NCBI GenBank assembly: GCA_013812265.1
Contig: JACCTQ010000318.1
Span: forward strand, 1-6,181
DNA: 6,181 nucleotides
Reading direction: 5' to 3'
Origin: Actinomycetota bacterium
GTDB lineage: Bacteria; Actinomycetota; Thermoleophilia; Gaiellales; Gaiellaceae
Made by a program: the position numbers and the translations under genes. Below the pieces are notes generated by a model. The model saw nothing but the letters and a program-made list of their open reading frames with translations. It did not search any database and was not told where the DNA came from. Each line of letters begins with the position of its first letter. Within the stretch, counting starts at the first letter, position 1. This document shows positions 1 to 5,454 of the stretch, in pieces.

Positions 1-622
1 AAACAACCCGCGGCCGCACGACCTCGCCGTCCTCGTACCGGATCTCGACCTCGTGCACCCATTTGGAGTGAGCAAAGCCGTTCAGGTAGTCGATCGGAAC
101 GTCCCGCGGACGACGCGGCCGCCCTTCCGGAAGGAGAAACGGACGCGAGACGCCGTACGTGATGCTGAGCGGAACCGTCCCGAGGCGGTCGCAGCCGCCA
201 CCCGACTGGCTCCACTGCATGCAGAGACCGCCGTACTTCGTTGGGCCAACCGACAACGTCTGCCATTTGTCGGCGAAGTACGCCTTCATCACGATCCGGG
301 TCTGGCCTTCGAGAACACCCGGACGCCACTCGGGCGTGGGAGCCTGATCGTCGAGCGACTCGAACGCTCGCCGCACTTGCTCCGGTGCCGGTTCGCCCTC
401 GAAGAAGCGCAGTACCGGCTCGTGGAGGCCCAGTGCGGGACCCGCGACGAGAGCGAGACCCACGGATACGGCGAGAGCGACTACCCACGCGCGCCTCGTT
501 CGCCCCGGCTTTGGCTCGAGCTGGCGAGCGCGGGTCAGGACGTCCGCCCAGTCCCCTCCACCCTCCTCCGCCCCGAGAGCTCGTAGGCGCTCGACCATTG
601 GTGCGTCGGCATGCTCGGTCAT
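1..622 (-). CDS. Membrane-anchored putative anti-sigma-like protein (partial, runs off left edge)
   Basis: This is the second gene of a sigma factor operon. Its ATG at 622 overlaps the TGA of the sigma gene (ATGA, 4 nt), so translation is probably coupled. The 207 visible residues begin MTEHADAPMVERLRALG. A cytoplasmic stretch of about 43 residues ends in basic RTRR. One membrane helix follows (about residues 45-66, AWVVALAVSVGLALVAG), then an outer domain with two cysteines (about C134 and C144), and the frame is still open at the window edge. The layout of short inner segment, one helix and outer domain directly after an ECF sigma gene is typical of anti-sigma factors. However, the inner segment lacks the HxxxCxxC zinc motif of the ZAS class, so any sigma binding is inferred from position. 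It could instead be an envelope protein that is only co-expressed with the sigma factor. I do not recognise a named family. Confidence 0.75.
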   Translation of the reverse strand, partial: MTEHADAPMVERLRALGAEEGGGDWADVLTRARQLEPKPGRTRRAWVVALAVSVGLALVAGPALGLHEPVLRFFEGEPAPEQVRRAFESLDDQAPTPEWRPGVLEGQTRIVMKAYFADKWQTLSVGPTKYGGLCMQWSQSGGGCDRLGTVPLSITYGVSRPFLLPEGRPRRPRDVPIDYLNGFAHSKWVHEVEIRYEDGEVVRPRVV

Positions 623-1095
623 CGTTCAACTCCTTCCAACTCGAGAGCCCGGCGAAGCTCGGCGTGCGCCTGCGCAAGCGTCGCGGCGACGGTTCCTTCA
701 CTGAGGCCACAGACCTGGGCGATATCTCCGTAGCGGAGATCGGCGAAGTAGCGCAGAAAGACGATCAGACGCCGGCGTGGCGCGAGCGCGCGAATCGCCT
801 CGGCAAGCTCCGGATCGTCCCCGGACTGGATCAGCGTCGCGTCGAGTGTCTCCTCGTACGGATGAGTTCGACGGCTCCCGTGCATGTCGAGCACTTTTCG
901 CAGCACGATCTTCCAGATCCAGGCCTCGAGCAAGCCGCCACGGAACTGCTCACGCCGCGCATAAGCGCTCGCAAACGCGTCCTGAACGGCATCGTGTGCC
1001 GCGTCGTCGTCGGGCAGGAGCGCCGCAGCCGCTCGGGTGAAGCCGCGGTAGCGGGCGTGGTAGACGCGTTCGATCTCAGCTGCTCGCTCGTCCAC
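619..1095 (-). CDS. ECF-type RNA polymerase sigma factor (sigma-70 family)
   Basis: This 158-residue protein would direct RNA polymerase core to a small set of promoters. Region 2 spans about residues 10-75 (ERVYHARYRGFTRAAAALL, then DAVQDAFASAYARREQFRG, then EAWIWKIVLRKVLD), covering core binding and -10 recognition. Region 4 spans about 97-150 (AIRALAPRRRLIVFLRYFADL, here 21 residues of which the RRRLIVFLRYF core is diagnostic, then a helix-turn-helix DIAQVCGLSEGTVAATL) for -35 recognition. The length is normal for a minimal ECF sigma without a C-terminal extension. The start is GTG at 1095; an in-frame TGA lies two codons upstream, so no longer version is possible from there. No Shine-Dalgarno sequence is clear. 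The TGA stop overlaps the ATG of the membrane protein behind it, which suggests a sigma/regulator pair. The ECF subgroup cannot be assigned by eye. Confidence 0.9.
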   Translation of the reverse strand: MDERAAEIERVYHARYRGFTRAAAALLPDDDAAHDAVQDAFASAYARREQFRGGLLEAWIWKIVLRKVLDMHGSRRTHPYEETLDATLIQSGDDPELAEAIRALAPRRRLIVFLRYFADLRYGDIAQVCGLSEGTVAATLAQAHAELRRALELEGVER

Positions 1096-1281
1096 TGATC
1101 AAGAGACGGTGGCAGGCCGGAGATCCTTTAGCGGGAAGAATGATCCAACCCTTGCGCTGCCATACGAACGCTTCATGCCAGGCGCATAAAGTGGGGAACG
1201 CAGCCTCGCTCTTCGAGGGGCGCGGGTCCCCGACATGAGGCCGCTCGGCCGACGAACGCGCGCGTCTCGCAGCGCGCTGAG
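1096..1281. other. Intergenic region between hicA and the sigma gene
   Basis: These 186 bases contain no supported gene. They must hold the promoter of the sigma operon unless it is read through from hicBA. I found no convincing -35/-10 pair and no ECF-type GGAAC/CGTC pair at the usual spacing: a GGATC and a CGTC are present just upstream of the GTG, but only about 13 nt apart. Weak inverted repeats occur downstream of hicA: CCTCG/CGAGG at 1204-1218 inside an outer GGGGA/TCCCC pair (1193-1231), and a 10-bp palindrome at 1270-1279. Any of these might end hicBA transcription. Confidence 0.4.
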
Positions 1282-1512
1282 TCAGAGCCGTCTGAGGAAC
1301 TCCTCGCGACTTACGCCTGACGCTTCGATGATCGCGCTGAGCGTCCCTCTCGCGAGGTCGCGGGCGTGCATCGGCACGACGACGCGGTGCCGATGATCGG
1401 GGTGACGGAAGACGTGGGTGGCTTCCGCTGACTCGATCGAGCTGCCAGCCGCAGCGCTCCAGTGCGCGCACCGCTCGGCGCGGCGAGTCACCGCCGGTAG
1501 CCGCGGCGTCAC
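1282..1512 (-). pseudogene. hicA: HicA-family mRNA interferase toxin gene with two compensating frameshifts
   Basis: HicA toxins are small double-stranded-RNA-binding-fold ribonucleases that cut mRNA and are neutralised by HicB. The GTG start at 1512 overlaps the hicB stop (GTGA). The first residues (MTPRLPAV) and the last about 44 (HVFRHPDHRHRVVVPMHARD, then LARGTLSAIIEASGVSREEF) are in one frame. The family-specific middle, VRALERCGWQLDRVSGSH, lies in another frame (codons from 1471 to 1418). A one-base loss between about 1488 and 1474 and a one-base gain near 1417-1419 explain this, and together they restore the frame. As written, the continuous frame gives a 76-residue product whose residues about 10-32 (RRAERCAHWSAAAG...) do not resemble HicA and lack the conserved G-S-H motif. 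The toxin is therefore probably inactive, or the sequence has indel errors. The gene order is antitoxin then toxin. Family assignment is strong; the pseudogene status is less sure. Confidence 0.75.
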
Positions 1513-1730
1513 GCCGAGACGGTGACGCCCTCGATCTCGATCGGGCCGGGAATCGGGTCGCCGTGGGCTTCGAGAGACTCGAGGTAGAGCTCGATCGCCT
1601 CCCGGATCATCGCGAGCGCTTCCTCGCGAGTCTCACCCTGACTGATACAGCCGGGCAGCGCCGGAACGGTGACGCTGTAGCCACCATCCTCCTCCGGGGT
1701 CAGCACGACCTCGTATTCACGCGACGACAT
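1509..1730 (-). CDS. hicB: HicB-family antitoxin, short form
   Basis: This 73-residue protein has the HicB antitoxin core: beta-strand EYEVVLTPEEDGGYSVTVPA, then LPGCISQGETREEALAMIRE and a helix EAIELYLESL. The pattern EDGGY-x5-PxLPGC-x3-GxTxEEA is diagnostic of the partial-RNase-H fold that masks the HicA active site. There is no room for a C-terminal helix-turn-helix or ribbon-helix-helix domain after residue 73, so it probably does not bind DNA by itself. The ATG at 1730 is chosen because it opens directly onto the conserved first strand. Longer in-frame extensions to 1904 read as low-complexity arginine-rich sequence. The stop at 1511-1509 overlaps the hicA GTG start, giving a coupled hicB-hicA operon. 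The antitoxin reads intact although the toxin appears frameshifted. Confidence 0.85.
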   Translation of the reverse strand: MSSREYEVVLTPEEDGGYSVTVPALPGCISQGETREEALAMIREAIELYLESLEAHGDPIPGPIEIEGVTVSA

Positions 1731-1990
1731 GACCTCAGTGTAGGCGCGCCGGCTCCTCAGCTCGAGTTCGACGGCACACCCGAGCCTCGCTGTTGCGCTC
1801 GCAGCGGTGTGGAGCCAGGCGAACATGATCTGAACCCCTGGTGGTGCTCCCGGGTGGAGTGATCGCCTCTGGCCGCTGGCGGCCTCGCCCCACTGGTTGG
1901 ACAAGCTCGCTGCAACCCGGACGCTGTCGTGTCCTCGAGCCGAAGGCGGCCGCGCGGGACAGTGCGTCGTGTGTTAGACACCCGGCAGGG
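1731..1990. other. Divergent intergenic region between hicB and prs
   Basis: These 260 bases separate the divergent hicBA and prs genes and should hold both promoters. Reading frames cross the region, but none resembles a known protein; they are GC-driven open frames. A GGCCGC/GCGGCC inverted repeat with a 2-nt centre lies at 1871-1884. A TTGGACA at 1897-1903 resembles a -35 for prs, but no acceptable -10 follows at 16-18 nt. No tRNA cloverleaf can be folded. Confidence 0.4.
1737..1742 (-). promoter_or_regulatory. Possible -10 box (TACACT) of a leaderless hicBA transcript
   Basis: On the minus strand TACACT fits the actinobacterial -10 pattern TAnnnT and lies 6 nt before the hicB ATG. Transcription would then start at or next to the ATG, giving a leaderless mRNA, which is common in Actinobacteria. 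A GAGG is present between the box and the ATG, but only 2 nt from the ATG, too close for a normal Shine-Dalgarno site. No good -35 hexamer is seen. The call rests on a short motif and its position only. Confidence 0.3.
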
Positions 1991-2986
1991 ATGAGCATCC
2001 TCCAACGCCCTCGAGTTTTCCGGCGCCGACGCAGGCGGCCTCATGACGAGGATCCGTTGATCTTTGCCGGGAGCGCAAGCCCTCTCCTGACGGCGGCGAT
2101 TTGCCGCGAGTTGGGCGTCGAGGTGGGAGCAAGCGAAGTGGTCCGCTTCTCGGAGGGAGCTCTGTTCGTGCGGGTGCTCGAGAACGTGCGCGGCCGAAGC
2201 GTCTACCTGGTGCAGTCGACCGTCTTTCCAACCAATGCGAACTTCATGGAGTTGCTGTTTTGGATCGACGCGTTCTCGCGTGCGAGCGCCGACTCGGTCA
2301 CGGTGGTCGTTCCGTACTTCAGTTACGCCAAGGGTGACAAGAAGGACGAGCCGCGAGTCTCGATACGCGCACGAGTCTGTGCCGACGCGATCGAGGCAGC
2401 GGGCGCGGATCGAGTGGTCACACTTGATCTGCACGCGCCGCAGATCCAGGGCTTCTTCCGAGTGCCCGTGGACGACCTCTACGCCATGCCCTACCTCTGC
2501 CGCGGGATCAAGCGCCTGAGCCTGCGAGATCCTGTCGTCGTCTCACCCGATGCCGGGTTCGCCAAACGAGCCCGGCGATTCGCGCATCGGCTCGATGCGC
2601 CGCTCGCGATCGCCGACAAGGTCCGCGAAGGTCACGGCGAGACTGCCGAGCTCGTGGAGATCATCGGCGAGGTTGCGGATCGCGACGCCATTGTTGTCGA
2701 CGACTTCACGATCAGTGCCGGCACGCTTGTTGAGGCCGCCGAGCAGCTCGTAGCGCGTGGCGTGCGCTCCGTCACGGCCGTTGTCACGCACGGAGTCTTC
2801 GCGGAGGGATCGATGGAGCGCCTAGAGCGAAGCCCGATCGAGCGTTTGATCGTCACGGACTCGATCGAGACGCAGCCCGTCGAGCTCTGCGAGAAAGTGA
2901 CGGTGATCTCGGTCGCACCGCTCTTCGCGGAGGCGATCGCCCGCATCCACCGACGCGAGAGCATCAGCGTCCTCTTCCAGGAGTGA
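1991..2986 (+). CDS. prs: Ribose-phosphate pyrophosphokinase (PRPP synthetase), divergent
   Basis: This cytosolic enzyme makes 5-phosphoribosyl 1-diphosphate from ribose 5-phosphate and ATP, the precursor for nucleotides, histidine, tryptophan and NAD. Family landmarks occur in order: FAGSASPLL (25-33), RFSEG (52-56), QSTVFPTNANFMELL (75-89), YFSYAKGDKKDEPR (109-122), DLHAPQIQGFF (145-155), VVSPDAG (183-189), the catalytic-loop K210 and R212 in DKVREGHGE, the PRPP-binding loop VVDDFTISAGTL (235-246) and the C-terminal SVAPLFAEAIARIHRRES. The usual YARQDRK loop is YAKGDKK, so the R-Q pair that contacts ATP is K-G. The ATG at 1991 gives 331 residues with an atypical arginine-rich head (residues 11-16 are all R). 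A TTG at 2057, preceded by GAGGA with a 4-nt gap, would give 309 residues, closer to the family length and to the usual N-terminus. It stands as a single gene. The family is certain; the start is not. Confidence 0.9.
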   Translation: MSILQRPRVFRRRRRRPHDEDPLIFAGSASPLLTAAICRELGVEVGASEVVRFSEGALFVRVLENVRGRSVYLVQSTVFPTNANFMELLFWIDAFSRASADSVTVVVPYFSYAKGDKKDEPRVSIRARVCADAIEAAGADRVVTLDLHAPQIQGFFRVPVDDLYAMPYLCRGIKRLSLRDPVVVSPDAGFAKRARRFAHRLDAPLAIADKVREGHGETAELVEIIGEVADRDAIVVDDFTISAGTLVEAAEQLVARGVRSVTAVVTHGVFAEGSMERLERSPIERLIVTDSIETQPVELCEKVTVISVAPLFAEAIARIHRRESISVLFQE

Positions 2987-3049
2987 GGAGCATGGGCGAC
3001 CGTGCGCGCCCAAGCCGTAAAGCACGTCCGTAGCCGTTATAGAGCTCGG

Positions 3050-3291
3050 TCAGTCCTGTCGGCGCTCCGAGCGCTCGGGGTTGGCGGGCGTGCGACGCCC
3101 CACGCCGAGGAGCCCAGGGAGCTCCTCGGCGGGAATGTCATCTAACCGCCTCCAGGCGATCGTGAAGGTCTCGCTCGCAACCTCGTCCGCTGCCGCTCCG
3201 CTCGTGCGCCGAAGCGCATAGCGGTGCACGCGGCCGTAGTGCTCCGGAACAGCCGTTCGAAGCGACGGCTGCGCTCGTCGGTCGGCTCCAT
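3050..3291 (-). pseudogene. Remnant of an ECF sigma factor (region 2 only, frameshifted)
   Basis: Two minus-strand frames together read as the N-terminal half of an ECF sigma factor. From ATG 3291 one frame gives MEPTDERSRRFERLFR. After a shift near 3241-3243 the next frame gives HYGRVHRYALRRTS, then ADEVASETFTIAWRRLDDIP, then AEELPGLLGVGRRTPANPER, and stops at TGA 3052-3050. This matches sigma region 2 (the common form is HYGRVxxYALRR...AAxDVVAETFxVAWRRLDxVP...LLGVARxVLANxRR). One missing C in the AGC-CAC context accounts for the frame change. The linker and all of region 4 are absent: the fragment stops 64 bases from the convergent prs stop, and no region 4 sequence follows in any frame. 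The product, if made, would not be a working sigma factor. An in-frame ATG at 3339, separated from 3291 by a TAG, may be an older start. It is not a copy of the intact sigma gene at 619-1095. Confidence 0.65.
3103..3131. terminator. Perfect 11-bp hairpin downstream of prs (possible terminator)
   Basis: CGCCGAGGAGC (3103-3113) and GCTCCTCGGCG (3121-3131) pair perfectly around a 7-nt loop, 117 nt after the prs stop. There is no T-tract, as is common for GC-rich actinobacterial terminators. The repeat lies inside the sigma remnant, where it also encodes an acceptable AEELPGLLG stretch, so the symmetry may be only a coding coincidence. Confidence 0.35.
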
Positions 3292-3460
3292 CTACTCAGG
3301 AATGTCCGACTTGGGCCCGGTTCTTTCACCACCGGTCATCTTCTCAGCCGCTTGCTGGTCTTTAGCGAAGCCGCCAGACCCTTGCGATATAGACCGTCAT
3401 GGGGCGTGCTCGCACGGCTTCCACCGTGCGAAGTAGGTCGGCCTTCGATCCCGCCACCGC
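3292..3460. other. Intergenic region between the sigma remnant and the 97-residue membrane protein gene
   Basis: I see no gene here. The stretch holds the hairpin at 3410-3431 and, on the minus strand, the presumed former promoter and leader of the sigma remnant. That leader includes a short reading frame of 15 codons from ATG 3339 to the TAG directly before ATG 3291. Confidence 0.4.
3410..3431 (-). terminator. Hairpin downstream of the 97-residue membrane protein gene
   Basis: TCGCACGG (3410-3417) and CCGTGCGA (3424-3431) form a perfect 8-bp stem with a 6-nt loop, 29 nt beyond the stop of the minus-strand gene at 3461. No T-run follows. The position fits an intrinsic terminator for that gene. 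Confidence 0.45.
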
Positions 3461-3754
3461 TCACCGTCTGAGCACACGAATCAGGCCGGCGATGATCGCG
3501 GACACGAGCAGGATGGCAACCAGTATTCCACCCCACCAGAAGATGCCTCCCACGATGTTCTGCGTGGTGCTGCAATGAACCCCGCAGTCGATGAACCCCT
3601 TGGCGCCGTCGTTCCTTGCGATGAAAAGCAGATTCGCAAGCCACACGAGAGCGCTAAGCACGAGCGCAAGCAGAAGGAGACGCGCCGCCCGACCGTCCCG
3701 TCGCGGCACCCTGGGCCCATCCACCGAGCTCCTCGCGCTCCCGCTCCCCTCCAT
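3461..3754 (-). CDS. Small two-helix membrane protein of unknown function
   Basis: I do not recognise this 97-residue protein. A basic N-terminal tail (residues 1-25, including RVPRRDGRAAR) leads into helix 1 (about 25-46, LLLLALVLSALVWLANLLFI). A short loop with a CxxxC pair (CGVHC, C57 and C61) follows, then helix 2 (about 67-93, IVGGIFWWGGILVAILLVSA) and a basic end RVLRR. By the positive-inside rule both ends are cytoplasmic and the cysteine loop is outside. The ATG at 3754 has GAGAGG about 6 nt upstream. Longer forms, for example from ATG 3793, would read MIDHINSAIREAG and have no ribosome site. It is divergent from the large membrane-anchored protein, with only about 27-50 bp between starts, so shared control is likely. 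The hydrophobic pattern is the main evidence that it is real. Confidence 0.7.
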   Translation of the reverse strand: MEGSGSARSSVDGPRVPRRDGRAARLLLLALVLSALVWLANLLFIARNDGAKGFIDCGVHCSTTQNIVGGIFWWGGILVAILLVSAIIAGLIRVLRR

Positions 3755-3780
3755 CCCCGCCTCTCGTATAGCAGAGTTGA

Positions 3781-3794
3781 TATGATCGATCATA
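3781..3794. promoter_or_regulatory. 14-bp palindrome forming symmetric -10-like boxes or an operator
   Basis: TATGATCGATCATA is a perfect palindrome in the only AT-rich spot between the divergent genes. Each strand carries TATGAT, one mismatch from the TATAAT -10 consensus. On the minus strand this would start RNA near 3782, giving a leader of about 28 nt to ATG 3754 with a ribosome site. On the plus strand it would start near 3793, just before ATG 3797. It could equally be a dimeric repressor site. No good -35 box is seen for either direction. Confidence 0.45.
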
Positions 3795-5410
3795 GCATGA
3801 TTGAGATGAGTAGGCAGCGTCCAGACGACCGTGGGCGAAGACCACGCCATGGCATCCTCGCCGGGCTGGGTGTAGTCGGCCTCGTTCTCATCACGGTGAT
3901 GCTCGTACGCGCTTTCGACGGTGAAGAGGCTTTGCGCCCTGAGCGAGTGAACGAGCGGGTCGGAAGTATGCGCGGCGTCCGCCTCGGCGATTCGGCGGCG
4001 CGCGTCCGCAAGCTCCTGGGCCAGCCGACCGACAACGCGCAAGGCTTCTTTCCGGAGGATTCCGACTTTACGGGACCTCCCTCGATCACAGCGCCCGGGC
4101 GAGATCGGCGCACACGCGTGCCTCCTGAACCTCCCGAAACACTCCACTACGAAGATGCGGCGTATCTCGTCTCGCCGACCGCCGGAGTCTTCTCAATGGC
4201 GACGCTGGCCGAGGGCGCCGAAACGCGGGCTGGTGTCGGTGTCGGCGATCCGCTCGCACGGGTGCGGGAGAAGTACACGGACGTTCGCTGCGGAGAGGCC
4301 GTCGCAGGCGAGCCGCTATTCGGTGGGGAGACTCCGAAGTACCCCTGGTGCCGTACCAAGGTGGGCAAAGTCAGCGTCTTCTTCGGCGAGGACCCGATCG
4401 AGTCAATCACGCTTACGCGCCTTGGCGATAGCGTCGACCGCGACCTGGAGGAGCTCAGGCAGGCCTCCGGCCCGGCGCTCTACTACGCAGGCAAGCGATT
4501 CGCCGACCTACCGCTCAGTGCCGTCCACAAATCTCCCGGGTCGATTACCTTTGGTTACGGCAGCTGCAGGATCATCGGCGACGAAGGTGGCTGTGCCCTT
4601 CCCATGCAGATTCAGATCCTTCCCTTCAGGCGTGCGGATTGGCGCCTCGCAGTCGGCTGCCACGGGAGACCCTCGCTCCAGAGCGTTCCGACGGCGTGGC
4701 ACTCCGGCCTCGTGCTCTTTACCGAGCGCACGGTGGTGAAGATCTACGCACGTAACGGCGAGGGGGCCCGTGTCGCGCGGGCGCTTCGCGACCTGCGCAG
4801 CGGGCGTGCGGTCAAGGGCCTGCCGCAGCCGGCAGCGAAGGTGCGTGGCGTGCTCGCGGAGGCGTGTCCAGGCGCCGTGCCGCCGCGGCTACGTGACGTC
4901 GATCTTCCTCGGCTTGCACGTGGCCCGCGCAGGCTAGCGGGTGGAGGAGGGCACGCCGTCATCGGACGGGTCACCGTGCCGGAGTTGATCACCGATTCGC
5001 CGATCGCCTTCATCGGTGAAGCCAGCGCGATTGGCCCCGAGGAGATCATCTCGGAGGCGGCAGAGGAGGCGCCCTCCCGTATGCGAGGTCACCGCGTGCG
5101 TTTTACAATCAGCGAGATGCTGCGTGGCGAGCCGGTCGACGAGATCGAGGTGACGAACCTGGTCGAGCCGGATGTCGCCTTTCGGGTCACTGTCGGCGAG
5201 CGCTACCTCGTCTTCGCTCGCCACCTCGAGCTCGGGCGCGAGCGTGTGCGTCGGCTCGTTCCCGTCGGCTACCCGCAGGGCGTGTTCGAGGTCAGGTCGG
5301 AGTCGCTTGCCACCAACGAGCGGCACGGCCAGCAGAACCTCGACCAGATCCGGTTTCTCGTGCGGCGCGGGCGCGAGGCTATGCGAGTCCTGCCACCTCG
5401 TCGGCGTTAG
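3782..5410 (+). CDS. Membrane-anchored multidomain extracytoplasmic protein of unknown function
   Basis: This protein has 542 residues from ATG 3782. ATG 3797 and ATG 3806 are alternatives and would remove 5 or 8 residues; AGAG lies 5 nt before 3782. An arginine-rich tail precedes one membrane helix (about 24-43, GILAGLGVVGLVLITVMLV), so the rest should lie outside the membrane. Two short look-alike units follow: RGVRLGDSAARVRKLLGQP (64-82) and AGVGVGDPLARVREKYTDV (150-168). Next comes a region with C170/C190, then a domain at about 232-340 (LYYAGKRFADLPLS, C262/C271, LPMQIQILPF, later VVKIYARN). The C-terminal part (about 394-527) reads like a TIMP/netrin-like beta domain: SPIAFIGEAS, HRVRFTISEMLRGEPVDEI, FRVTVGERYLVFARHLE, GYPQGVFEV. 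No catalytic motif is visible. The domain order suggests a sensor or binding protein, which is inference. A GGGG-containing linker (387-390) may mark a fusion point. Confidence 0.75.
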   Translation: MIDHSMIEMSRQRPDDRGRRPRHGILAGLGVVGLVLITVMLVRAFDGEEALRPERVNERVGSMRGVRLGDSAARVRKLLGQPTDNAQGFFPEDSDFTGPPSITAPGRDRRTRVPPEPPETLHYEDAAYLVSPTAGVFSMATLAEGAETRAGVGVGDPLARVREKYTDVRCGEAVAGEPLFGGETPKYPWCRTKVGKVSVFFGEDPIESITLTRLGDSVDRDLEELRQASGPALYYAGKRFADLPLSAVHKSPGSITFGYGSCRIIGDEGGCALPMQIQILPFRRADWRLAVGCHGRPSLQSVPTAWHSGLVLFTERTVVKIYARNGEGARVARALRDLRSGRAVKGLPQPAAKVRGVLAEACPGAVPPRLRDVDLPRLARGPRRLAGGGGHAVIGRVTVPELITDSPIAFIGEASAIGPEEIISEAAEEAPSRMRGHRVRFTISEMLRGEPVDEIEVTNLVEPDVAFRVTVGERYLVFARHLELGRERVRRLVPVGYPQGVFEVRSESLATNERHGQQNLDQIRFLVRRGREAMRVLPPRRR

Positions 5411-5417
5411 CGAGAAA

Positions 5418-5454
5418 GCGCGCCGGGCTTCGGCAGCTCCGAGCCCGAGCGCGC
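5418..5454. terminator. Bidirectional hairpin terminator between convergent genes
   Basis: GCGCGC-CGGGCT-(T)-CGG pairs with CCG-AGCCCG-(A)-GCGCGC around a 5-nt loop (5434-5438). This makes 15 base pairs interrupted by two single-base bulges. It begins 8 nt after the TAG of the plus-strand gene and ends 11 nt before the stop of the minus-strand gene, almost filling the 54-bp gap. There is no T-tract. Position and stem strength favour a shared terminator. Confidence 0.65.

Noticed and set aside
241..1098. Open frame of 285 codons on the plus strand
   Set aside because: It is antisense to the sigma factor and its partner; the product is arginine/proline-rich and shows no family pattern, as expected for the shadow of GC-rich genes.
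1282..1730. HicBA considered as part of a larger anti-phage or defence island
   Set aside because: No other defence, mobile or phage gene is present in the window; HicBA is a common, well-described toxin-antitoxin family.
1800..1850. tRNA-end-like GGGGTTCAGATC stretch on the minus strand, considered as a tRNA remnant or attachment site
   Set aside because: The flanking bases do not pair into a T-stem or acceptor stem, and no integrase or direct repeat is nearby.
1757..2434. Open frame of 225 codons on the minus strand
   Set aside because: It lies opposite the N-terminal half of prs, whose motifs are unmistakable; the product is a low-complexity shadow.
2992..3033. 13-residue peptide frame (MGDRARPSRKARP) just after prs, with AGGAG upstream
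   Set aside because: The AGGAG is 1 nt from the ATG, too close, and the peptide is compositionally biased. Chance is the simplest explanation.
3138..3436. Short open frames on both strands (64 and 70 codons) between prs and the small membrane protein
   Set aside because: The minus-strand frame is the out-of-register continuation of the sigma remnant; the plus-strand one is its shadow with no recognisable features.
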